NCBI RefSeq assembly: GCF_013359735.1
Contig: NZ_JABFMX010000002.1
Span: forward strand, 1-64,000
Source of the DNA: Arthrobacter sp. C9C5
GTDB taxonomy: Bacteria > Actinomycetota > Actinomycetes > Actinomycetales > Micrococcaceae
Reading direction: 5' to 3'
DNA: 64,000 nt
In this document: in pieces, positions 1 to 7,700 of the stretch
How positions within the stretch are numbered: the stretch's first letter is position 1
Layout: each line of letters starts with the position of its first letter
Notes under the pieces: generated by a model
Told to the model about the DNA's origin: nothing
Seen by the model: only the letters and a program-made list of their open reading frames with translations
Databases searched by the model: none
Program-made: the position numbers and the translations under genes

Positions 1-59
1 GCCCCGGACCTCCGCCCGCCCCGCCCTCCATCGAAATGGCTCCGAGGAGAAAAAAGTTC

Positions 60-95
60 TTGACAAATAAAACTGTCGGCGGCCAAACTCGGAGC
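60..95 (+). promoter_or_regulatory. Promoter of the ArsR-type regulator, leaderless geometry
   Basis: A perfect TTGACA lies at 60-65 and CAAACT at 84-89, 18 nt apart. The ATG at 96 follows the -10 by exactly 6 nt, so transcription would begin on the start codon. There is no Shine-Dalgarno sequence before 96. The promoter falls inside the longer reading frame that begins at 36, which argues against that start. Confidence 0.6.
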
Positions 96-788
96 ATGTT
101 GGACATCGAAGTGATCGAAGACCCGGCCGCGGCGGAGGCGTCGCTTGACCCGATCCGCACCCGGATCCTGCGTGAGCTCGCCGAGCCCGGATCCGCAACA
201 CAGCTCGCCGCGAAGGTGGGCCTGCCGCGGCAGAAGGTGAACTACCACCTCAAGGCCCTCGAACGGCATGGTCTGGTGGAGCTCGTCGAGGAGCGCAGGC
301 GCGGCAACGTCACCGAACGCATCCTGCGGGCGACGGCGGCCTCGTACGTGATTTCCCCGACCGTGCTGGCGTCCGTAGCCCCGGATCCGCGTCGGTTCTC
401 GGACCACTTCTCCGCGTTCTGGCTGCTGGCGCTTGCGGCCCGCATGGTCCAGGAAATGGGCCAGCTGATCGCCGGTGCCGCCGCGGCCAGGCAGAAACTC
501 GCCACCTTCGGGATCGACGGCGAGGTCACCTTCCGGTCTGCCGCAGACCGGGCGGCCTTCGTCGAGGAGCTCGGCGTAGCGGTGACCCTGCTCGTGGACA
601 AGTACCACGACGGCGGAAGCGAGGCCCCGGCGGGCGGCGCGCCAGGGTCCCCGGCAGCCCGGCCTACCGGACGCAGGCACCGTCTCGTCGTCGCACTCCA
701 CCCCGCACTGAAGGCGCCGGCCCGCGCAGCAGCGCACGCGGCCTCACAAACAAACAACCCACAAGCTAAGGAGCAGGACAATGACTGA
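96..788 (+). CDS. ArsR-type winged-helix transcriptional regulator
   Basis: The first ~80 residues form an ArsR/SmtB-like winged helix (PIRTRILRELAEPGS, then QKVNYHLKALERHGLVE as recognition helix and wing). The C-terminal half is helical and then turns Ala/Pro/Arg-rich, with no metal-site cysteines, so it is probably not a metal sensor. The frame is open from ATG 36, but ATG 96 is preferred because a TTGACA/CAAACT promoter ends just before it, giving about 230 aa. The stop overlaps the start of the SRPBCC gene by 8 nt, so the two are translationally coupled. This regulator plus AHSA1-like partner arrangement is common in actinobacteria; its ligand is unknown. Confidence 0.85.
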   Translation: MLDIEVIEDPAAAEASLDPIRTRILRELAEPGSATQLAAKVGLPRQKVNYHLKALERHGLVELVEERRRGNVTERILRATAASYVISPTVLASVAPDPRRFSDHFSAFWLLALAARMVQEMGQLIAGAAAARQKLATFGIDGEVTFRSAADRAAFVEELGVAVTLLVDKYHDGGSEAPAGGAPGSPAARPTGRRHRLVVALHPALKAPARAAAHAASQTNNPQAKEQDND

Positions 789-1473
789 CAAGCGCGAATT
801 CGAGATTGTCTACGACACCGAGCTGCCCGGCACCCCGGAGCAGGTGTGGGAGGCCGTTACCAAGGACACGCCGGCCTGGATGTTTCCCACGGACCAGTGG
901 CCCGCGGTCCGGACCGTCGACGAGTACCCCTCCCACCTGGTGTCCCGGATGGACGGCCCTGACGGCTGGTTCAACCAGCTGGAGCACGTCCTGGAACCGC
1001 TCGACGGCGGCCGGGCGCGGCTGCACTACGTCCACAGCGGCATCTTTGCCGAGAACTGGGACGAGCAGTACGACGGCGCCAGCAAGCACACCGCCTTCTA
1101 CCTCCACACCCTGGGCCAGTACCTGGAGCACTTCAACGGCCGCCCCGTGGTCTTCGCGGACATCCAGGCGCCGGCTGCGTCCCAGGCCCCGGACGGCTTC
1201 GATCGACTCAAGACGGCCCTCGGAGTGGCCGGCTCGGCCCAGGGGGACAACGTGGAGTTGGACGTCGACGGCGTCGGGCACCTGTCCGGGGAAGTGGACT
1301 TCTCCAACGAAAACTTCCTTGGCCTGCGGACCGCCGACACGATGTACCGGTTCTTCGGACGCAACGCCTTCGGCGCACCCGTGGGCATGACCGTGCACGA
1401 CTTCAGCGGCCGCGGTGACTCCGGCGGGACAGCCGATGCCTGGGCCGGGTTCCTGGCGAAGGTCTACGCGTAG
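781..1473 (+). CDS. SRPBCC (AHSA1-like) domain protein
   Basis: The N-terminal ~130 residues match the START/Bet v1-like AHSA1 pattern: an opening FEIVYDTELPGTPEQVWEAV strand-helix, a mid-domain GRARLHYVHSG, and a closing helix with the family's HTAFYLHTLGQYLEHF. These proteins bind hydrophobic ligands or act in stress responses. The C-terminal ~90 residues may be a second, degenerate copy of the fold. AAGGAG is placed well before ATG 781. It is co-transcribed with and overlaps the upstream ArsR-type regulator by 8 nt, so it is probably that regulator's main target. The substrate cannot be told from sequence. Confidence 0.85.
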   Translation: MTDKREFEIVYDTELPGTPEQVWEAVTKDTPAWMFPTDQWPAVRTVDEYPSHLVSRMDGPDGWFNQLEHVLEPLDGGRARLHYVHSGIFAENWDEQYDGASKHTAFYLHTLGQYLEHFNGRPVVFADIQAPAASQAPDGFDRLKTALGVAGSAQGDNVELDVDGVGHLSGEVDFSNENFLGLRTADTMYRFFGRNAFGAPVGMTVHDFSGRGDSGGTADAWAGFLAKVYA

Positions 1474-1508
1474 GCTTCCTCCCGCCCGCACCCGCCCCGC
1501 CCGCGCCA

Positions 1509-1570
1509 TTTCGACGGTTCCGCGCACACTCGACGTTTCCAAGCATCGTGCCGGCAGGGAACCGTCGAAA
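1509..1570. repeat. Intergenic 13-bp inverted repeat between convergent genes
   Basis: TTTCGACGGTTCC (1509-1521) is repeated as its perfect reverse complement at 1558-1570, with a 36-nt spacer that contains a partial third copy (TCGACGTTTCC). It lies between the convergent SRPBCC and MocR genes. It could serve as a bidirectional terminator, but the long spacer and lack of a T-run fit a dispersed REP-like element better. Confidence 0.65.
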
Positions 1571-1597
1571 CGGGCCGACCCCAGCTCGGCCGGGAGC

Positions 1598-3118
1598 TCA
1601 GGCGATGGCCGCGGCGGGCTGGGCGGGGAGATTCCGGCGCAGCTGCGGGGAGCGGTCCAGCCGGTCCTGGGACGCTCGCAGGGCCAGCACCGCCGACTCC
1701 AGTTGCTCCGGCGGCAGGGTGAACGGCAGGCGCAGGTAGTACTCGAAGGCGCCGCCGACGCCGAACCTGGGTCCCGCCGCGAGGCGGATGCCGAAGTCCG
1801 GGGCGAGCACCGCAAGGGCGGTACTGACGGGCGCGGGAAGACGGCACCAGACCGACAATCCGCCTGCCGGCCGTTCGGGCTCCCAGTCCGGAAGATGCCC
1901 GCGGATCAGGTCCAGCAGGGAATCCCGGTTTCCGCGCAGCGCGGCGAGCCGGGCGGGAAGCGGCTCGGCCAGGTCGTTGACCAGGTGCGCCGCGGCCAGC
2001 TGCTCCACCACCGGACCGCCCAGGTCCAGGGTGGTGCGCGCCGCGGCGAAGCGCTGGATCAGGGGCTCGCTGGCGCGGATCCAGCCGGTGCGCAGCCCCG
2101 CCCAATGCGACTTGCTGAGCGAGCCCAGGGACACCACCGCCGGCCCGAACGCGGCCATCGGAGTGGAGCTGGCGCCGTCGAGGTTCAGCTCCCGCAGCGT
2201 CTCGTCGGCCACCAGCACGGTGCCTGACGCCGCCGCGGCCGCTACCAGGCGGCGCCGCTGGGCGTCGGGCATGAGCCGGCCGGTGGGGTTGTGGAAGTCC
2301 GGCACCACGTAGGCCATTGACGGCCGCTGCTGCAGCAGGGCCGATTCCATCGCTTCCAGGTCCCAGCCCGCCGGGCCATCCGCGCCGGCGCGGTCGGGCC
2401 GCGCGCCAAGGCGGTGGGCCGCGGGCATGGCCACCGTCACCGGCCGGCAGCCCGCGGCCCGGATCGCGTCGAGGGCATTCGGGTAGCTCGGATGTTCCAC
2501 GAGCACCTTCCCGGACCGCCCGGCGAGGGTCCGGAGCACAATGTTCAGGGCGTGCTGGGCGCCGGAGGTGACCAGGATCTGCCCGGCGGTGGTGGGCACC
2601 CCGGCCGCCGTGTAGCGGGCCGCGATCGCCTCCCGGAGCGGACCCACGCCGAGCGCGTCGTAACCGAAGCCGGGCAGCAGTGCCGGCAGCTCCGTCAGTG
2701 CGGCGGCGAAGGCCCGGTGCACCACTTCGCCGCTGGCCGGCAGAGAGGCGTAGGCCAGGTCCAGGATCCCGTCGGGAACCGCCAGCCCGGGGGCGCCGCT
2801 GAGCCGCAGGCCGCCGTCGTTCCCGCCGGTATGGGCCGGTCCCTGGCTCGGGATGCAGCTCCGGCTCCGGCTGCCCTGGCCGCTGCTGAGGAAGCCCTGC
2901 TCCCGCAGCAGGGCGTAGGCCGCGGTCACGGTGGTGCGGCTGATGCCGAGGGTGGCTGCCAGCGAGCGCTCGCTGGGCAGCGCGACGTCGAGCGCAACGC
3001 GCCCGTCGAGGATCAGCAGGCGGACGACGTCGGCCAGCTCACGGTAGGCGGGCGAGGCGCCGACGTTCCACTCGCCCAGCAGGCGGGGCAGGGAACTCGG
3101 ATTCAGGGAGCCGGACAT
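1598..3118 (-). CDS. MocR/YczR-type GntR regulator with aminotransferase domain
   Basis: A 506-aa protein with an N-terminal GntR winged helix (residues ~20-85: SERSLAATLGISRTTVTAAY) joined to a fold-type I aminotransferase domain. The PLP-binding lysine is probably in VSLGSLSKSHWAGLRTGW, with the conserved VPDFHNPTGRLM segment before it. MocR proteins sense PLP or amino compounds through this domain and normally lack transaminase activity. It is divergent from a YczE-type membrane protein gene, the same pairing that defines the YczR subgroup. An AATACT hexamer lies 6 nt before its ATG, inside the repeated CCAGT sites, which suggests autoregulation. Confidence 0.9.
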   Translation of the reverse strand: MSGSLNPSSLPRLLGEWNVGASPAYRELADVVRLLILDGRVALDVALPSERSLAATLGISRTTVTAAYALLREQGFLSSGQGSRSRSCIPSQGPAHTGGNDGGLRLSGAPGLAVPDGILDLAYASLPASGEVVHRAFAAALTELPALLPGFGYDALGVGPLREAIAARYTAAGVPTTAGQILVTSGAQHALNIVLRTLAGRSGKVLVEHPSYPNALDAIRAAGCRPVTVAMPAAHRLGARPDRAGADGPAGWDLEAMESALLQQRPSMAYVVPDFHNPTGRLMPDAQRRRLVAAAAASGTVLVADETLRELNLDGASSTPMAAFGPAVVSLGSLSKSHWAGLRTGWIRASEPLIQRFAAARTTLDLGGPVVEQLAAAHLVNDLAEPLPARLAALRGNRDSLLDLIRGHLPDWEPERPAGGLSVWCRLPAPVSTALAVLAPDFGIRLAAGPRFGVGGAFEYYLRLPFTLPPEQLESAVLALRASQDRLDRSPQLRRNLPAQPAAAIA

Positions 3119-3121
3119 AAA

Positions 3122-3161
3122 GCCAGTATTCCAAACTGGCTATGGATTACAAGGCCAGTTT
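3122..3161. promoter_or_regulatory. Candidate MocR operator (three GCCAGTWT half-sites)
   Basis: The 52-nt divergent spacer holds three copies of one 8-mer: GCCAGTAT (3122-3129), AAACTGGC (inverted, 3133-3140) and GCCAGTTT (3154-3161). The first two form an imperfect palindrome. The outer two are direct repeats 32 bp (about three helical turns) apart. Direct plus inverted half-sites are usual for MocR operators. The sites overlap the start region of both genes. Confidence 0.65.
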
Positions 3162-3170
3162 GCCGGCAGG

Positions 3171-3860
3171 ATGGTGGCCATGATGACGCGCAGACTCCTC
3201 CAGCTCCTGATCGGCCTTGCCCTGTACGGCGTTTCGCTCGCCATGGTCATCCGAGCCAGCCTGGGGACCGCGCCGTGGGACGTCTTCCACCAGGGGCTTG
3301 CAGGCAGGACCGGGCTGAGTCTTGGCACCGTGGTGATCATCGTCAGCTTCCTGGTGCTGCTGCTGTGGATCCCGCTCCGGCAGTGGCCCGGGGTCGGCAC
3401 TGTTTGCAACGCCGTGCTGGTGGGGGTCTTCGCCGACGTCGGGTTGGCGCTGATCCCGAAGTTCTCACACCTTGGTGGACAGATCGGGCTCCTGATCGGG
3501 GCCGTGCTGCTCAACGGCGTGGCCTCCGCCCTGTATATCGGCGCGCGTCTGGGGCCTGGAGCGCGGGACGGCCTGATGACCGGACTTGCACGGCGCACCG
3601 GCTGGCCGGTCCGGGGCGCGCGGACCGGCATCGAGGTGGTGGTGCTGGCCGCCGGCTGGCTGTTGGGCGGCTCGGTCGGCGTCGGGACCGTGCTCTACGC
3701 GCTGGCCATCGGCCCGCTGGTGCAACTCCTGCTGCCGCGGTTCACCGTCCCGGAGCTGAAATCCGCGGAGCTGAAGTCCGCCGGAGAGGTCCTGCCCGCA
3801 GCGGACGACCAGCCCGAAGCGGAGGCCGCCGTGGCCGGGGCCTCGACCCCGGCCACGTAG
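3171..3860 (+). CDS. YczE/YitT-family membrane protein
   Basis: A 229-aa integral membrane protein with about five hydrophobic segments between residues 5 and 190 and a charged Glu/Ala-rich tail. The opening LIGLALYGVSLAMVIRASLG followed by TAPWDVFHQGLA is the signature of YczE-like proteins, which are often found beside MocR/YczR regulators and are suspected transporters of vitamin B6-related or amino compounds. ATG 3171 and ATG 3180 are both possible; GGCAGG precedes the first. It is divergent from the MocR regulator and shares its operator region. The transported substrate is unproven. Confidence 0.85.
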   Translation: MVAMMTRRLLQLLIGLALYGVSLAMVIRASLGTAPWDVFHQGLAGRTGLSLGTVVIIVSFLVLLLWIPLRQWPGVGTVCNAVLVGVFADVGLALIPKFSHLGGQIGLLIGAVLLNGVASALYIGARLGPGARDGLMTGLARRTGWPVRGARTGIEVVVLAAGWLLGGSVGVGTVLYALAIGPLVQLLLPRFTVPELKSAELKSAGEVLPAADDQPEAEAAVAGASTPAT

Positions 3861-3905
3861 GTCCACGGGACGGAGCCTAATGGCCGCGCACCCGGCCGGG
3901 CCGCC

Positions 3906-4742
3906 TCAGGCTCCGGGCGGCGGCTGGCAGGTGGGGCAGAAGTAGATGTCCCGTTCCTCGGCGCCGGTGGCCTTGGCCAGGACCCCGCGCCGGATGGGGG
4001 TGCCGCATTTGAGGCAGGGCTGGTGCTCGCGCCGGTACACCCAGTAGCCGGGCCGCCCCGCCGTCCGGCCGACCGGGACGCCGCGAGCGTTGAGCACCGT
4101 GACGCGGCGGCCCGGGCCGAGGTTGGCTGTCAGCAGGACCTTCGCGTCGGTGATCATCGCGGCCAGGTCCGGTACCGCTGAGACCGGCGACGCCGGGTGG
4201 ACGCCGGACAGGAAACACGCCTCGCAGCGGTAGATGTTGCCGATGCCGGCCAGGTTGCGCTGGTCCAGGAGCGCGACGCCGATCGGCACCTCGGGTGCCG
4301 CGAGCAGGCGCCGTTCGGCTTCCGCCATGTCCCAGTCCGGGCCGAGCAGATCCGGTCCGAGGTGGCCTACGACGCTGGCCTCCTCCGCCGTCGGGATGAC
4401 CTCCAGCAGCCCGAGGGAAAATCCGACGGCGTCCGCCGACGCCGTGCGGAGCACACAGCGGGCGGTGAAGCCGGGCTTGCGCCAGCGCCCGCCGGGGGGA
4501 TAGACCTGCCAGGTCCCCTCCATCTTCAAGTGCGAGTGGATGGTGAGCCGGTCCTTCGGTGCCGGGCCCGTCAGACGCATCAGCAGGTGCTTGCCGCGGG
4601 GGACGACCTCCTGGACGGTCCAGCCGCCCAGCTTCAGCGTGGCGAAGCGCGGCACGCGGAAATCGGACGCCAGCAACTCCTTGCCGGCCAGCGCGGCGTG
4701 CAGTTGCGCCGCGGCGCGGAAAACGGAATCGCCCTCAGGCAC
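3906..4742 (-). CDS. nei: Nei-type (Fpg/Nei family) DNA glycosylase/AP lyase
   Basis: A 278-aa enzyme of base excision repair that removes oxidised bases and cleaves abasic sites. The mature N-terminus would be PEGDSV, giving the catalytic Pro and Glu pair of the family. A helix-two-turn-helix region is near residues 165-180 (QRNLAGIGNIYRCEACF). The C-terminal zinc finger is complete, with CLKCG and CPTCQ supplying the four cysteines. PEGDS rather than PELPE marks it as endonuclease VIII-like, not Fpg. It overlaps the lhr stop by 8 nt, so the two repair genes are coupled, as reported in mycobacteria. Confidence 0.93.
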   Translation of the reverse strand: MPEGDSVFRAAAQLHAALAGKELLASDFRVPRFATLKLGGWTVQEVVPRGKHLLMRLTGPAPKDRLTIHSHLKMEGTWQVYPPGGRWRKPGFTARCVLRTASADAVGFSLGLLEVIPTAEEASVVGHLGPDLLGPDWDMAEAERRLLAAPEVPIGVALLDQRNLAGIGNIYRCEACFLSGVHPASPVSAVPDLAAMITDAKVLLTANLGPGRRVTVLNARGVPVGRTAGRPGYWVYRREHQPCLKCGTPIRRGVLAKATGAEERDIYFCPTCQPPPGA

Positions 4743-7700
4743 GGATCCTCAGTCCCTTCGGGGTGGAGTAGGCGCCGGCCTGGGCCAGGGCGGCGGCAAC
4801 GGGTGTGTCCAGGATGCCGTGGCCGTTGACCTTTTCCATGATCAGCTTGTCCACGGCGCCTCGGGCCACGACGCCCACGAGGGCCGTGCCGGCGGCGGCC
4901 AGGACGTTGGCGTCGGTGCTGAACGCCAGCAGGGTTTTCCCGCCGCGTTCGACGTAGAGGACCAGGGCTCCGTCGACCAGCACCACCAAGGCACCTGCTT
5001 TCCGGCCCGGCCGGTGGCCGGTGCCGGCCTCCTCATTCAGGGCCGGCCACGGCAGCGCGGCGCCGTACGGGTTCGCGGGGTCCGTGGCGGCGAGTGCCAG
5101 GGCGACCGGCTCGGCCTTGTTCAGCTGGGCGTCCTCGACGTAGGAGCGCAGCCGGTCCACCGTGGCCGGCACCGCGAACTGGGCTGCGCCGAGGTGCTCG
5201 ATGAAGTAGCCGCGGCGGCAGCGTCCGGCTTCCTCGAGCCGGGCCAGCACCTTGTACATCAGGCCGAAGCCGCCCAGGATGTTCTCCGCCATGACCGATC
5301 CCCGGGTGACCACGCCGTAGCGGTCGAGCAGGAGTTCGGCGGTGGCGCGGGCATGGATGGTGGCGTCGAGTTCGGGGGCCGGGAGCGCGGACCAGCGCCC
5401 CGCGGCTAGGGGAGGCGTGGGGGCGGCGCCGCTGGCTGAGCCGTAGCGGCCGCCGGTAAGGCCGGGCGATCCGAGCAGGCCGGTCCCGTGGGCGCGGCCC
5501 AGCCGGCTGAGCCGTGGTGCCCGGGCCCGTGGGGCGCGCCCGACCTGCCGGTGCGCGGTGTGCCCGCCGGCGATGAGGGCCCGGACCGGGGCGAAGGTGT
5601 CGCCGGTGATCCGTCCCGCCCAGGCCAGGTCCCAGAGCGCGGAGACGACGTCCTGGTCGCTGAGCACCGAATCCATCCCGCCGGCGATGTCGGTCAGCTG
5701 CCGGAAGAAGTAGCCGCCGCCGTTGTTCTGCAGGTGGTCCAGGAGCCGCTGCTGTGCGTCGCCTGGTTCGAAGTCCAGGGCCGGGTTCAGGGTCAGTTCC
5801 GCCGAATCGGCAAGGTGCAGGCTCACCCAGCCGTCATTGCCGGGCAGTGAGCCGGCTCCGGACCAGAGGACCTCGCCGGCGGCCATGAGCTCGTCGAGCA
5901 TGGCCGGCTGGTAGTTGGAGACGCGGCTGGCCAGGACCAGCGGTTCCCAGGCCGAAGCCGGAATCGGAACGCCGGAGAGCTGGTCGATGGCGGTGACGAT
6001 GCCGTCGAGCCCGCGCAGCGCCGACTGCCCCCGGGTGCCGGGTGTCCGTACGTTTTGCCAGGCCGGGAGGAACCGCCCGTAGGCGGACGCGTCCACGGGC
6101 TCGACCTCGGCGCGCAGCGCGGCCAGCGAGCGGCGGCGGAGCTTGCGGAGCACCTCGGCGTCGCACCATTCGCTGGCACTTGCCGCAGGCAGAACGGCCG
6201 GCGGGGCGACGGGTTGATGAACCGGCGGAACGACGGCGGCGTCCTCCTCGGCGGGTTCCCGGGCCCCGGCTGCCGCTGTTTCCGGTGCCGTGGCGTGGGG
6301 CCGGAACTCGCCCTCGACGGCGCGTCCGTCCGCGGCCAGCCGCTTGAGCGCCGTGCCGACGACGGCGACGCCGAGTCCCAGCCGGGCGGCGGCCTCGGCG
6401 GCGGTAAAGGGCCCGTGGGTCCGGGCGTAGCGCGAGACGAGGTCGCCCAGCGGGTCCGCGACGGGTTCGATGAACGCCAGCGGCACGCCCATCGGCAATG
6501 GAACACCGAGGGCATCACGCAGCCTGGCGGCGTCCTCGACGGCGGCGAACCGTTCGGCGCCGCCGATGTTGACCTTGATCGCACGGTTGGCCCGCTGCAG
6601 CGCGGCCAGATGCGCCGCGGCCTCGGCGCTGCCCGCAGCGGCTTTGACGGGTTCCGGTTCCGCGCCGGGCGCGCCGTCTCCGGCTGCGGCGTCGTCGGGC
6701 TCCGCTCCCGACGCGGGCTTGGTTTCGGCGGGCTGGACCTCCGCCTCCAGGCGGGCGGCGACTTCGTCGGGGGTGAGCGGGCCCAGCAGCCGGAGCAGGT
6801 CGGCCACGCCCTCCAGCCCGCGCATCCTGCGGTCCGGCGCGAGGCGCTGCAGTTCAAGCTCGGTGGCCTCGATGACCTTGGCGTCGAGCAGTTCGCGCAG
6901 CTCCACCCGGCCCAGCAGTTCGTTGAGCAGGGTGGAATCCAGCGCCAGGGCGGCGGCCCGGCGCTCGGCCAGCGGCGAATCGCCCTCATAGAGGAACTGC
7001 GCGACGTAGCCAAACAGCAGGGACTTCGCGAACGGCGAGGGCTGTTGCGTGGTGGTCTGCAGGATCCGCAGCTCGCGCCGCTCGATCGAGGCGGCAATGT
7101 CCTTCAGGGCCGGAAGGTCGTAGACGTCCTGCAGGCACTCGCGCACGGTTTCGAGGACGATCGGAAAGGTCGGGTACTTCCGGGCGACGTCCAGCAGCTG
7201 AGCCGAGCGCTGGCGCTGCTGCCACAGCGGCTGGCGCTTTCCGGGGGTCTGCCGGGGCAGCAGCAGGGCGCGGGCGGCGCACTCCCGGAAACGGGAGGCA
7301 AACAGTGCGCTGCCGCCGACCTCCGCGGTGACAATCTGTTCGAGTTCCTCGGGCTCGAAGAGGAACAGTTCGGCGCCGGGCGGTTCGTCCTCCATCATCG
7401 GCACCCGCAGCACGATGCCGTCGTCGGCGGCCATCGCGGAGCCGTCCATCCCGTAGCGCTGTTGCAGCCGCTGGCCGACGGCGAGGGCCCAGGGCGCGTG
7501 CACCGGCATGCCGAAGGGGCTGTGCAGCACGACGCGCCAGTCGCCGAGCTCGTCGTGGAACCGCTCGACCACGAGGGTCGTGTCGCTGGGGACCACCTCG
7601 GTGGCGAGCTTCTGCTCGGCGAGGTACTGGATCAGGTTGTTGGCGGCGAAGTCGTCCAGGCCGGTGGCCTTGCAGCGCTCGGTGGCCGGGCCGACGTCGG

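Noticed and set aside
36..95. Upstream start of the ArsR-type gene at 36
   Set aside because: The segment contains a complete TTGACA/CAAACT promoter and encodes an unlikely basic peptide.
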